From: Corallococcus macrosporus DSM 14697
GTDB taxonomy: Bacteria > Myxococcota > Myxococcia > Myxococcales > Myxococcaceae
Length of the DNA: 64,000 nt
Direction of reading: 5' to 3'
NCBI RefSeq assembly: GCF_002305895.1
Contig: NZ_CP022203.1
Coordinates: 4,132,501-4,196,500, forward strand
The position numbers and the translations under genes are program-made. Positions within the stretch are counted from its first letter, which is position 1. Each line of letters starts with the position of its first letter. This document shows positions 7,470-16,168 of this stretch, piece by piece. The notes under the pieces were generated by a model. It searched no databases, had not been told where the DNA came from, and worked only from the letters and a program-made list of their open reading frames with translations.

Positions 7470-8536
7470 GGGCGCACCCCCTTCGTCCACGCGGGGAGCA
7501 GCGCACGCCACTGCTTCTCCTCCACGTCGCGCACCTCCGAGGTGCCAATGGCCGTCAGCAGCACCATGCGCAGCTCGCCCTTGGCGCCAGCCTTCTTGTC
7601 GGCCGTGAGCAGCGTCAGCACGTCCTTGAGGGGCGCGCGGCGGAGCAGGGCGGCGGCGCGCTCGCGGCCCAGGACGCCCGGTCCGTTGGTCAGCGCGGCC
7701 TCGGCCTCGGCGGCCACGGGCTCCGGTGTCACGCCCAGGTGACGGCCCACGTCCAGGGCCAGCAGCATGCCCAGCCCCACGCCGTCCCCGTGGGACAGCT
7801 TGAAGCGGGACACGCTCTCCAGCACGTGGCCGAAGGTGTGGCCGAAGTTGAGCACCCGGCGCAGCCCCTGATGCTCATACGGGTCCTCCGCGCACACGCG
7901 CTCCTTGAGGGCGCGGGCGTCCTTCACCAGCTTCTCCAGCGCGGGCGGCTTGCGCACGTAGCGGCGGAAGAGCGGCGCGTCGAGGCTGATGACCATCTTC
8001 CAGGCCTCCAGCGCGCCTTCGCGGCGCTGGTCATCGGAGAGGGTGTCGAAGAACTCGGGGCACACCCAGCCTTCGTCCGCGTAGTGGAAGACGCCGGCCG
8101 GGTTCTTCACCACGCGCCCGCGCACCGTCATGTCCACGGCGCCCTTGCCGCCGACGCTGCTGTCCACCGCCGCCAGCAGCGTGGTGGGGACCTGCACCAG
8201 CCGCACGCCGCGCTTGAGGACGTGCGCGGCCACGGTGGAGACGTCACCGATGGTGCCGCCGCCCACCGCCACGAGCGTGCCGGAGCGCGGGAGGGCCAGG
8301 CTGCTGGCCAGCACCTTCTCCAGCGCGGTGAACGTCTTGGCGCTCTCGCCGCCGGTGAGCTGGATGATGGCGCGGGGCTTTCGCGCCTCCAGGGTGGGGA
8401 GGAGGGTGGGGTGGAGCTTCGCGACCGTGCGGTCCACCACGGCGATGCTGCCCTCGGGGAGGTGCTTCGAGAGCCGGGCGAAGGTGCCCCAGCGGTCGGA
8501 AGGCGGACGGTAGGCCCCAGGAGGAAGAGCGCTCAT
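7466..8536 (-). CDS. aroB: 3-dehydroquinate synthase
   Basis: 356 residues. Converts DAHP to 3-dehydroquinate, using NAD and a divalent metal. Motifs: the NAD-binding GGGTIGD, the PTTLLAAVDSSVGGK loop, and the metal ligands in NFGHTFGH plus the later LSHGDGV. The start ATG at 8536 makes an ATGA overlap with the aroC stop; an upstream in-frame ATG would place 32 Arg/Pro-rich residues inside aroC and is rejected. N-terminus is shorter than in E. coli but complete for the family. Confidence 0.96.
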   Translation of the reverse strand: MSALPPGAYRPPSDRWGTFARLSKHLPEGSIAVVDRTVAKLHPTLLPTLEARKPRAIIQLTGGESAKTFTALEKVLASSLALPRSGTLVAVGGGTIGDVSTVAAHVLKRGVRLVQVPTTLLAAVDSSVGGKGAVDMTVRGRVVKNPAGVFHYADEGWVCPEFFDTLSDDQRREGALEAWKMVISLDAPLFRRYVRKPPALEKLVKDARALKERVCAEDPYEHQGLRRVLNFGHTFGHVLESVSRFKLSHGDGVGLGMLLALDVGRHLGVTPEPVAAEAEAALTNGPGVLGRERAAALLRRAPLKDVLTLLTADKKAGAKGELRMVLLTAIGTSEVRDVEEKQWRALLPAWTKGVRP

Positions 8537-9552
8537 AGGGCGTGCGGCCTCGCGTTCATGTGGAGGACGAGGTCGGCGATGACCAGCGACACCATGGCCT
8601 CCAGCACCGGCACGGCGCGGGGCATGATGCACGGGTCGTGACGGCCACCCTTCGCGTGCTCCTGGAGCGTCGCGGGGGGCTTGAAGAAGGTGCGGATCTG
8701 CATCGGCTCACCATTGGCGAGCCCGCCCTGGATGCCGCCGTACGCGTCCTTCACGGCGTGGAACTGGATGCCGGGCTGGCCAATGCGCTCGAGCAGGTCA
8801 GGCGGGCCCCACACGACGCCGGTGACGGCGCCGATGCTGCCCAGGGCCTGCGCGATGCGCGCCTTGAGCTTGCCGAAGATGGGCTCGCCCAGGCCCACGG
8901 GCAGGCCCTCCACGCGCACGTCGATGGCGCCGCCCAGGCTGTCGCCGGCCTCCTTCGCTGTGAGGATGCGCTGGGACATCTCGTCGCGGATGGCGACGTC
9001 CGGGCAGCGCGTGGCGTGGGCGTCCACCTGCGCGCGGGTGAGGCCCGGGGCGGGCACCGCGGCGACGAGGTTGCCCACCTGGGACACGTAGGCCACGGTG
9101 CGGATGGAGGGCAGGTCCCGGGCGAGGTACGCCTCGGCGATGGCGCCGCCGATGACGCGGCAGAGCGTCTCGCGTCCGCTGGTGCGGCCACCGCCGCGGT
9201 GGTCGCGGTGCTTGAACCGGTCGCGCCACACGGCGTCCGCGTGGCCGGGCCGGTCCTGGGCCTTCAGCTTGTCGTAGTCACCCGAGCGCTGGTTGGTGTT
9301 GCGCACGATGGCGGCGATGGGCGTGCCCAGCGTCTTGTCCTCGAAGACGCCGGAGAGGATTTCCACCTGGTCCGGCTCGCTGCGCGCGGTGGTGAGGGTG
9401 GACTGGCCGGGCCGCCGCCGGTCCAGGGCGACTTGAAGCTGCTCCCGCGTCAGGGGCACGCCCGCGGGGCAGCCATCCAGGATGGCGCCGAGCGCGGGCC
9501 CGTGGCTCTCTCCAAACGTCGTCAGGCGAAACAGCTCGCCAAAGGTATTCAT
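8533..9552 (-). CDS. aroC: Chorismate synthase
   Basis: 339 residues. Converts EPSP to chorismate with reduced FMN as cofactor. Begins MNTFGELFRLTTFGESHG, the family signature with the catalytic histidine, and keeps RPGQ (GRRRPGQS region), GGGRTSGRET, and the C-terminal GRHDPC motif. The ATG at 9552 overlaps the upstream stop in ATGA. Supplies chorismate, the substrate of MenF encoded on the other side of the divergent promoter. Confidence 0.97.
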   Translation of the reverse strand: MNTFGELFRLTTFGESHGPALGAILDGCPAGVPLTREQLQVALDRRRPGQSTLTTARSEPDQVEILSGVFEDKTLGTPIAAIVRNTNQRSGDYDKLKAQDRPGHADAVWRDRFKHRDHRGGGRTSGRETLCRVIGGAIAEAYLARDLPSIRTVAYVSQVGNLVAAVPAPGLTRAQVDAHATRCPDVAIRDEMSQRILTAKEAGDSLGGAIDVRVEGLPVGLGEPIFGKLKARIAQALGSIGAVTGVVWGPPDLLERIGQPGIQFHAVKDAYGGIQGGLANGEPMQIRTFFKPPATLQEHAKGGRHDPCIMPRAVPVLEAMVSLVIADLVLHMNARPHAL

Positions 9553-10820
9553 GTCGAGGACTCCCAGAGTTGGCGCTGACGCCGGGCTTGCGCGACGAAC
9601 CACGCCGCACCCAGCAGGACCGGAGTACCGCCGCGGCGGACAATCTCCGCGGCGATGCGCCGGCCCGGGGCGCCGTAGGCGATGACCGCCACACGGGCCC
9701 CTTCGAAGCGCAGGTCATCAGGAGCGGGCACCCTGTCGGGCCACGTCCAGACGCCCGCCCCTGTGAGAGGCGCCCGGATGTCGGCGCGTCGCAAGACGCG
9801 CAAGTCACGGCTCAGCTCCGTCGCCACGGACCGGAGCGCCGACGTGGCGCCTCCGTCTCCCAGCACGAAGACGTCGCGAGCCCCGAGCCGTTCGAGCACC
9901 TTGCGGGCGCCGAACGTGTCGGTGTTGAAGGCTTCCCACCGGTCGCCCCGGCGGACCAGCGTGTTGATGGCGTCCAGCGAGGACCCCGTGTGCTTCGCCA
10001 GCCGCAGCTTGAACGGACTGGTGACGGCGAAGCCCGCGTAGTGGGGCAGCAGCGCGTCCACCACGGCCTCCACGGGCCCGTCCTCCGGCAGGTCGATGCG
10101 GTCGAAGGGCTGCTGGTGGATGCGGGGCGAGCGCGAGTGGGCGATGGACGTCCCCAGGATGCCCAGCCGCAGCGGCGGGTCCACCGTGTACCGGTCCGCG
10201 CCGCGCAGCTCCCGCACGGCGTCGTCCAGCATCCGCTGCCCGGGCGCGGCGACCCAGGCGCCGCCCATGGCGACGTAGTCCAGCACGTTGCGTCGGGCCA
10301 GCAGCGCCCGCGTGGGCAGCGCCACCGCGCCCATGCCCAGCACCGTGACGCGCGTGGCGCCGAAGCGCTCCGCCAGCCGCCGCTGGGTCTCCAGCAGCGT
10401 CACGAGGTGCGCCGGGTCCGTCATGGGCTCCACGTGCTTCACCAGGGCGTCCGCGGGCAGCTCACGCTCCCACAACTGGAGCGCCTCGTCCGTGGAGAGC
10501 TGCCGGCTCGCGTGGTGGGACGCGAGCAGCTTTCCCGGCGGCGCCGCCAGCGAGCCCTGTTGCCCCGACGCGTCCATCAAGTCCCGGTCCACGCGCCAGG
10601 CCGCGGCCACCCAGTGGGCGGGCAGCGGCTCGCCGCGCTCGGAGACCAGCAACGGCAGCACCGCCGCCAGCGCCTCGGGCGAGAGGGCGTCGGGGGCGTG
10701 CAGGTCGGTGCGGATTTCCAGGACGTCTGCGCCCCGGCGCTGTCCGTCGCGCGCGAAGCGGACGGCGTCGTCGCCAGACAGGGTGGGGGGCAGGGTGACG
10801 ACGCGCCGGGCGGGCGTCAC
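9549..10820 (-). CDS. aroDE: AroD-AroE fusion: 3-dehydroquinate dehydratase / shikimate dehydrogenase
   Basis: 423 residues joining two pathway steps. Residues about 1-208 resemble type I dehydroquinate dehydratase: LEIRTDL, the general-base histidine in LLASHHAS, the Schiff-base lysine in VKHVEP and the closing APGQ. Residues about 215-423 resemble shikimate dehydrogenase: GILGTSIAHSRSPRIH (shikimate-binding SxSP), VTSPFK with the catalytic lysine, FNTDTFG with the catalytic aspartate, and a GDGGATSA nucleotide loop. No stop or frameshift separates them. The dehydratase half is compact and lacks some usual helices. The arrangement is known in plants and Chlamydia, where AroD and AroE are also fused. 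It overlaps aroK by four bases. Confidence 0.88.
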   Translation of the reverse strand: MTPARRVVTLPPTLSGDDAVRFARDGQRRGADVLEIRTDLHAPDALSPEALAAVLPLLVSERGEPLPAHWVAAAWRVDRDLMDASGQQGSLAAPPGKLLASHHASRQLSTDEALQLWERELPADALVKHVEPMTDPAHLVTLLETQRRLAERFGATRVTVLGMGAVALPTRALLARRNVLDYVAMGGAWVAAPGQRMLDDAVRELRGADRYTVDPPLRLGILGTSIAHSRSPRIHQQPFDRIDLPEDGPVEAVVDALLPHYAGFAVTSPFKLRLAKHTGSSLDAINTLVRRGDRWEAFNTDTFGARKVLERLGARDVFVLGDGGATSALRSVATELSRDLRVLRRADIRAPLTGAGVWTWPDRVPAPDDLRFEGARVAVIAYGAPGRRIAAEIVRRGGTPVLLGAAWFVAQARRQRQLWESST

Positions 10821-11419
10821 AAGGGCACCTCGGTGGCAAGGCAGCCTCGGAGGAAGTCCTCCAGGGCCACGGTGGGGACGCGGGCGTGCAGCACCTCGCG
10901 CTCATGGAACACGGAGGAGAGTTCTTCTTCGAGCGACACCTCGGCGCGCAGCCGCGGGCGTGTCCGGTCCGTGAGCAGGCGCTCACGGTAGGTGTCGAAG
11001 CTCACGGGGACGACCAGGGTGAAGAGCCCGGTCAGCGCCTCGGGGTGGTGGGACAGGAAGCCGCCTCCCACGGCCACCAGGCCTCCGGGCGGCAGCTCCA
11101 GCAGGGCCTGGCGCTCGGCGGCGCGGAACTCCCGAGGCGCTTCGGCCACCCACCTGCGCAGCGGGCGGCCATGAATGCGTTCGAGGTGCGCATCCAAATC
11201 CAGCCCGGGGCGCGCGAGCATGCGCGCCACCATGGGCAGCAGGCGGGACTTGCCCGCGCTCCGGTGCCCGGCGAGCACCACCGTCTGTCCGGAGACGGGG
11301 CGCTTCGAGGGGCCCGGGCGCGCGACGGCTTCCCTCAGGCCCGGCGCGAGCCGGGGATCCACCGAGGCGAGAATCTGCTCAACGAGGTGCCGCCGCTCCT
11401 CAGCGGACGGTGCCGACAT
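10817..11419 (-). CDS. aroK: Shikimate kinase
   Basis: 200 residues. Phosphorylates shikimate at O3 with ATP. Walker A is GHRSAGKS (about 51-58 from this start), followed by the shikimate-binding aspartate in GLDLDAHLERIHG, the EFRAAERQAL motif, the GGG substrate loop in VAVGGGFLS and the LID arginines in RTRPRL. About 45 extra N-terminal residues precede the P-loop compared with the 170-residue E. coli enzyme. The ATG at 11419 lies inside the 3' end of menG; another ATG at 11449 would lengthen the overlap. Confidence 0.88.
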   Translation of the reverse strand: MSAPSAEERRHLVEQILASVDPRLAPGLREAVARPGPSKRPVSGQTVVLAGHRSAGKSRLLPMVARMLARPGLDLDAHLERIHGRPLRRWVAEAPREFRAAERQALLELPPGGLVAVGGGFLSHHPEALTGLFTLVVPVSFDTYRERLLTDRTRPRLRAEVSLEEELSSVFHEREVLHARVPTVALEDFLRGCLATEVPL

Positions 11420-12089
11420 AGACGTAGGCGGTGCCGAACGTGAGGGCATGCGCGGACTTTGCCGCGTAGGCCCCGGACTGGTCCATCAGCTCCAGGAACT
11501 TGTCGCCGGCCGGGAAGGCGGCGGACGTCGCCGGCAGGTACTGGTACGCGGCGCGGTTGCCCGTCAGCAGACCACCGACGGCGGGCATCACCGTCTTGCT
11601 GTAGAATCGGAACAGCGCGCCGAACGCGCCGTTGGGCTGGCCGAACTCCAGCACGACCACGTGGCCGCCGGGGCGGACCACCCGCGCCATCTCCTTCAGG
11701 CACTTCACGGGGTCATCCACGTTGCGGATGCCGAAGGAGATGGAGGCCACGTCGAAGCTGTCCGTCGCGAAGGGCAGGTCCATCGCGTCGGCCACCTGGA
11801 AGTCCACCTGGAGGCCCGCCTTCTCCGCCTTGGCGGGGGCGCTCTCCAGCATCTCCGGGCAGAAGTCCGTTCCCACCACGCGGCCGGAGGCGCCCACCTT
11901 GCGCTTGAAGGCCAGGGCCAGGTCGCCCGTCCCGGAGGCGCAGTCGAGGACGCGGTCTCCGTCCTTCGCGGTGCTGAGCCGGACGGCCTTGCGGCGCCAC
12001 AGCCGGTGGATGCCGAAGGAGAGGACCTCGTTCGTCACGTCGTACTTCGTGGCGATGGAAGAGAACATCTCACGGACTTCGGTGCTCAT
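11400..12089 (-). CDS. menG: Demethylmenaquinone methyltransferase
   Basis: 229 residues of the UbiE/MenG class. Transfers a methyl group from SAM to demethylmenaquinone, the last step of menaquinone synthesis. SAM motif I reads VLDCASGTGDLAL; the family signatures SISFGIRNVDD and LEFGQPNG follow. An upstream ATG extension of 43 Arg/Pro-rich residues is rejected: the ATG at 12089 makes an ATGA overlap with the aroF stop. It sits inside the shikimate operon rather than with the men genes across the divergent promoter. Since the window encodes menaquinone but no ubiquinone genes, MenG is preferred over UbiE. Confidence 0.93.
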   Translation of the reverse strand: MSTEVREMFSSIATKYDVTNEVLSFGIHRLWRRKAVRLSTAKDGDRVLDCASGTGDLALAFKRKVGASGRVVGTDFCPEMLESAPAKAEKAGLQVDFQVADAMDLPFATDSFDVASISFGIRNVDDPVKCLKEMARVVRPGGHVVVLEFGQPNGAFGALFRFYSKTVMPAVGGLLTGNRAAYQYLPATSAAFPAGDKFLELMDQSGAYAAKSAHALTFGTAYVYVGTVR

Positions 12090-12997
12090 CGCGCCCTCAC
12101 GACCTGGGCCGGGTTTTCCGGCCGCCAAAGGTGTCGGTCCACCGCGTCTAGCACGGCTGGCAGCCGGCGCATCAACGTCTCGAAGCGTTCGGGCGTCAGG
12201 GCCTGGTGCCCATCGCACATGGCCTGCTCGGGCTTCGGGTGGACTTCAATCAACAATCCGTCCGCCCCCGCCGCCGCCGCGGCCAGCGACATGGGGAGGA
12301 TGAGCGCCGGGTCTCCCGTCGCGTGGGACGGGTCGACGATGACGGGCAGGTGGGAGCGCTGCTTCGCCCAGGCCACCGCCGCCAGGTCCAGCGTGTTGCG
12401 CAGCTCCGTTTCGAAGGTGCGGATGCCGCGCTCGCACAACATCACCTGCTCGTTGCCGCCGTCGAGGATGTACTCCGCCGCCAGCAGCCACTCCTGCAGC
12501 GTGGCGGACAGGCCTCGTTTGAGCAGCACGGGCTTGCGCACCTTCCCCAGCGCCCGCAGCAGCGAGTAGTTCTGCATGTTGCGCGCACCCACCTGGAGGA
12601 TGTCCGTGGACGCCTCCATGAGGGGAATCTGCGCGGACTCCATCACCTCGCTGATGATGGGCAGGCCGTGGCGCCGCCCGGCCTCCGCCAGGACGTGCAG
12701 GCCCGGCTCGCCCATGCCCTGGAACGCGTAGGGGCTGGTGCGAGGCTTGAATACGCCACCGCGCAGGACATGGGCGCCCGCCGCCGCCACCACCGAGGCC
12801 GCGTGCTGCACCTGTTCAGCGCCCTCCACCGCGCAGGGCCCGGCCATGACGACGAAGCCGGGACCGCCGACCTCCACCGGCCCCACCCGCACCCGGGTGC
12901 CTTCGGGCCGCTCCGCGCGAAGCACCCGCAGCGCGCCCGGGGCCCGCCCGGACCCGGCTGTTTCGTCTGGCCGCTTGCCTCCCACGGACCCTCCCAT
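12086..12997 (-). CDS. aroF: DAHP synthase (type I-beta, KDO8PS-like)
   Basis: 303 residues. Condenses PEP and erythrose-4-phosphate to DAHP, the entry step of the pathway. It is the compact Bacillus/Thermotoga-like class: GPCAVE, FKPRTSPYAFQG, GARNMQN, LLKRG, CERGIRTFE, DPSHATG and EVHPKPEQAMCDG are all present. No chorismate mutase or ACT domain is fused, although about 30 unassigned residues precede the barrel, so feedback control cannot be inferred. First gene of the aro operon. The ATG at 12997 lies just after a perfect hairpin at 13002-13025 which holds the only AAGGAG-like sequence nearby. Confidence 0.94.
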   Translation of the reverse strand: MGGSVGGKRPDETAGSGRAPGALRVLRAERPEGTRVRVGPVEVGGPGFVVMAGPCAVEGAEQVQHAASVVAAAGAHVLRGGVFKPRTSPYAFQGMGEPGLHVLAEAGRRHGLPIISEVMESAQIPLMEASTDILQVGARNMQNYSLLRALGKVRKPVLLKRGLSATLQEWLLAAEYILDGGNEQVMLCERGIRTFETELRNTLDLAAVAWAKQRSHLPVIVDPSHATGDPALILPMSLAAAAAGADGLLIEVHPKPEQAMCDGHQALTPERFETLMRRLPAVLDAVDRHLWRPENPAQVVRAR

Positions 12998-13001
12998 TCA
13001 T

Positions 13002-13025
13002 GGAGTTCAAGAGGTTTTGAACTCC
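13002..13025. promoter_or_regulatory. Perfect 9-bp inverted repeat at the start of aroF
   Basis: GGAGTTCAA (13002-13010) and TTGAACTCC (13017-13025) are exact reverse complements with a six-base loop. On the minus strand the repeat ends four bases before the aroF ATG. Its first arm carries AAGGAG, the only ribosome-binding-like sequence, so the stem could mask it or bring it close to the start. It also lies just downstream of the candidate promoter at 13034-13061 and could be a repressor site for both divergent operons. Confidence 0.6.
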
Positions 13026-13033
13026 TTGGTGCA

Positions 13034-13061
13034 TGTATAGCCGAGATGGCTTAGAAGACAA
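13034..13061 (-). promoter_or_regulatory. Candidate promoter of the aro operon
   Basis: On the minus strand TTGTCT (13061-13056) precedes TATACA (13039-13034) by 16 bases. Transcription would start near 13027, placing the inverted repeat of 13002-13025 at the extreme 5' end of the mRNA. A weaker plus-strand pair, TTGGTG (13026) with CTTAGA (13050), could drive the men operon from the same 100-base gap. Confidence 0.4.
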
Positions 13062-13101
13062 CCGAAGGTGATTGCGCCGCGATCGCCGATGAGGAACGCT
13101 G

Positions 13102-14415
13102 ATGAAGACGCTCAATCCCGTTGAGAGCCAGCGCTGGGTGGCCGGAATGACGCCCCTGGCGGTGGTGGATCCGCTCGCGGGTGCGGACGTCCTGGGCGTT
13201 CCGACGGTGTATTGGGAGCGCCCGCTGGCCCGGGAAGCGGCGGCGGGGTGGGGCGAGGCGGCGGTGGTGGTGGCGCAGGAGGCCTCCGACATCGCCGGTG
13301 TGCTGGCGTCGCTGGGCCACACGCAGGTGCGCTGGCTGGGTGATGCGCCACCGGAGGCGATGCCGGGCCCCTGGTTCGGAGGCATCCGCTTCGGTGTCCC
13401 GGGCACGGTGGACAGGGCGTGGGCGTCCCACGGGGTGACGCGCTGGACGTTGCCCGAGGTGCTGGTGTTCCGCACGGCGCGCGGCGTGTGCGCGGTGGCG
13501 TTCGCGCAGGAGGGCCGCGGGGGCGAGGACCTGGTGCGCTCGCGGCTGGAGCGCGTCCGTGCCTGCTTCCCGGCGCCGTACCGGCATGCGCGCGGCGAGC
13601 CCGTGGCGCTGGCGTTGAGCGCGTCGCGGCCGGACTTCGAGGCGCGGGTGCGGCGCGCGCTGGACGCGATTGCGTCCGGGCACCTCCAGAAGGTGGTGCT
13701 GGCGCGCCCGCTGGACGCGGAGGGGCCCGCGCCCTTCGACGTGGTGGACGTGCTGGCGCGCCTGCGCGAGCAGAACCCCCGCTGCGCCACCTTCCTGTTC
13801 CGGGCGCCGGATGACACGTGCTTCCTGGGCGCCACGCCGGAGACGCTGTGCCGGGTGGACGGGCAGGTGCTGGAGACGGAGGCCCTGGCGGGATCGGCCG
13901 CGCCCGGCCAGGCGGACGGGCTGCGGGGACACGACAAGGACGTGCGCGAGCACGCGTCGGTGGTGCGCTACCTCGTCGCCGCGTTGAAGCCGCTGGCGGA
14001 GCAGGTGTCGTCGGACGCGGAGCCCGCGCTGCTGACCTTGAAGAACGTGGTGCATCTGCGGACGGGGTTTCGCGCCGAGCTGCGGCCGGGGGTGACGCCC
14101 GCGCAGGTGGTGGCGGCGCTGCATCCCACGCCGGCCGTGGGCGGCACGCCGCGCGAACGCGCGCTGTCGTTCCTGGTGGAGCACGAGGGCCTGGACCGCG
14201 GGTGGTACGCGGGGCCCGTGGGCTGGGTGGGGCCCGGGCGGGCGCACCTGATGGTGGCGCTGCGCTCGGCGCGGGTGAAGGGCGCGAAGGCCCGGCTGTT
14301 CGTCGGCGTGGGGCTGGTGGCTGGCTCCAACGCGGACTCGGAGTGGCGGGAGACGGAGATGAAGAGCCTGGCGATGCTGCGGGCCCTGGGAGGCGGGGAT
14401 GTCGTCCGACGCTAA
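13102..14415 (+). CDS. menF: Isochorismate synthase
   Basis: 437 residues of the chorismate-utilising enzyme family. Isomerises chorismate to isochorismate, the first committed step of menaquinone synthesis. The C-terminal half has the family motifs LQKVVLAR, ETEALAGS, PTPAVGGTPRE and the Mg-binding EGLDRGWYAGPVGW. It lacks the anthranilate or salicylate synthase context, and menD follows directly, so MenF is preferred. GAGGA lies about six bases before the ATG at 13102. First gene of the men operon; its end overlaps menD by 17 bases. Confidence 0.95.
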   Translation: MKTLNPVESQRWVAGMTPLAVVDPLAGADVLGVPTVYWERPLAREAAAGWGEAAVVVAQEASDIAGVLASLGHTQVRWLGDAPPEAMPGPWFGGIRFGVPGTVDRAWASHGVTRWTLPEVLVFRTARGVCAVAFAQEGRGGEDLVRSRLERVRACFPAPYRHARGEPVALALSASRPDFEARVRRALDAIASGHLQKVVLARPLDAEGPAPFDVVDVLARLREQNPRCATFLFRAPDDTCFLGATPETLCRVDGQVLETEALAGSAAPGQADGLRGHDKDVREHASVVRYLVAALKPLAEQVSSDAEPALLTLKNVVHLRTGFRAELRPGVTPAQVVAALHPTPAVGGTPRERALSFLVEHEGLDRGWYAGPVGWVGPGRAHLMVALRSARVKGAKARLFVGVGLVAGSNADSEWRETEMKSLAMLRALGGGDVVRR

Positions 14416-16168
14416 CCTCAACGTGCTGTGGGCACGCGCGTTGCTGGAAGAGCTCGTGCGCGGTGGCGTGCGTCACGCGGTGGTGTGCCCGGGCTCCCGG
14501 TCGTCGCCGCTGGCGCTGGCCTGTGCCGCGACGGAGGGCCTGCGCACCTGGTCCGTCATCGATGAGCGCAGCGCGGGCTTCTTCGCCCTGGGGCTCGCGA
14601 AGCAGTCGCGCGCTCCGGCCGTGGTGGTGGCGACCAGCGGCACCGCGGGCGCGCACTTCTACCCGGCGGTCATCGAGGCCGCGCTGGCGCACGTGCCGCT
14701 GGTGGTCCTGACGGCGGACCGGCCCCTGGAGCTCCAGGGGTGGGGCGCGCCGCAGACGGTGCCACAGGCGCGCTTCTTTGGAGAGCACGCGCGCTTCTTC
14801 GCGGACCTGGGCCTGCCGGAGGCGCACGACGCGGCGTTGATCCACCTGCGCGCCACCGTCGCTCGCGCCGTCGTGAGCGCGTGGCGGGCCCCGCGCGGCG
14901 CCGTGCAGCTCAACGTGCCCTTCCGTGAGCCGCTGGCGCCCATCGCCGAGCCCTTCGCCGAGGCCGCCCTGAGCGCCCTCGCGAAGTCGGGGCGCGCCGG
15001 TGCGCCGCTGACGCGCATCGTCCCGCCGGAGCCGGTGCCGGACGCGGCCATCCTGGACGAGGTGCGCCGCCGGATTGCGGCGACCACCCGCGGCGTCATC
15101 GTCTGTGGCCCACGCGACGAGGCGGACGGCTTCGCGGCGGCCATCAGCGCGCTGTCCCAGGCCACGGGCTACCCGGTGCTGGCGGAGGCCACCTCGCAGG
15201 CCCGCTACGGCGGCGGCCCGCTCACGCTGTCCCATTACGACGCGCTGCTGCGGCACGCGCCCTTCGCGAAGGCGCACCGTCCGGAGCTCGTGCTGCGCTT
15301 TGGCGGCGGCCTCACGCCCAAGGTGCCGCAGCAGTGGCTGGACGGCTCGGGCGCGGACATCGTCCTCTTCAGTGACGGTGGCGCGTTGTTCGACCCGGCG
15401 CACCGCGCGGCCACCGTGGTGGAGGGCTCGGCGGTGGCGGCCTGTGAGGCGCTGTCGCGTGGGCTCGCGCGCGGCGCGGGGCCCTGGGCGCGGAGCTTCC
15501 TTGCCGCGGAGCAGCGGGTGCGCACGGCGTTGGAGGCCGCGTTCGCGGAGCAGCCGGACATGCTGTCCGAGCCGCGCATCGCCCGCGAGGTGGTGGCGGC
15601 CCTGCCCGCGGGCGCGCCGCTCTTCGTGTCCAGCAGCATGCCCATCCGGGACCTGGACGCTTTCGCTCCCGCCGGCGCGGTGCCGCTGCGGGTGCTGGCC
15701 AACCGCGGGGCCAACGGCATCGACGGCATCCTCTCCAGCGCGCTCGGCATGGCGGCGGCGGCGGGGCGTCCCGCGGTGCTGCTCACCGGGGACCTGGCGC
15801 TGCTGCATGACGTGGGCGCCTTCGTGACGGCGTCGCGCGCGCGGGTGCCGCTCACGGTGGTGGCGGTGAACAACGACGGCGGCGGCATCTTCTCGTTCCT
15901 GCCCATCGCGCAGGCCGCGCCTCGGGACGCGTTCGAGACGCTCTTCGGGACGCCGCACGGCGTGGACCTGTCCCACGCGGCGGCGCTGGGCGGCGCGCGG
16001 TTCCACCGGCCGGAGACGCCGTCGGCGCTCCGGGCCGCGGTGCGGGACGGCCTGGAAGGCGGGCTCCACCTGGTGGAGGCGCGGGTGGACCGGAACGCGA
16101 ATGTGGATGAGCACCGGCGGCTGTTCGCTCGAATGGCGGCCTCACTGGGAGATGGACCATGGGCGTGA
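14399..16168 (+). CDS. menD: SEPHCHC synthase
   Basis: 589 residues, thiamine-diphosphate dependent. Joins 2-oxoglutarate-derived succinic semialdehyde to isochorismate. The N-terminal PYR domain shows VCPGSRSSPLALA and the conserved glutamate in VIDERSAGFFALG; the C-terminal PP domain shows GLFxSSMPIRD-type SSSMPIRDLD, ANRGANGIDG and the GDLALLHD...NNDGGGIF metal motif. Length and order are typical. The ATG at 14399 is inside menF, so translation is coupled. Confidence 0.97.
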   Translation: MSSDANLNVLWARALLEELVRGGVRHAVVCPGSRSSPLALACAATEGLRTWSVIDERSAGFFALGLAKQSRAPAVVVATSGTAGAHFYPAVIEAALAHVPLVVLTADRPLELQGWGAPQTVPQARFFGEHARFFADLGLPEAHDAALIHLRATVARAVVSAWRAPRGAVQLNVPFREPLAPIAEPFAEAALSALAKSGRAGAPLTRIVPPEPVPDAAILDEVRRRIAATTRGVIVCGPRDEADGFAAAISALSQATGYPVLAEATSQARYGGGPLTLSHYDALLRHAPFAKAHRPELVLRFGGGLTPKVPQQWLDGSGADIVLFSDGGALFDPAHRAATVVEGSAVAACEALSRGLARGAGPWARSFLAAEQRVRTALEAAFAEQPDMLSEPRIAREVVAALPAGAPLFVSSSMPIRDLDAFAPAGAVPLRVLANRGANGIDGILSSALGMAAAAGRPAVLLTGDLALLHDVGAFVTASRARVPLTVVAVNNDGGGIFSFLPIAQAAPRDAFETLFGTPHGVDLSHAAALGGARFHRPETPSALRAAVRDGLEGGLHLVEARVDRNANVDEHRRLFARMAASLGDGPWA

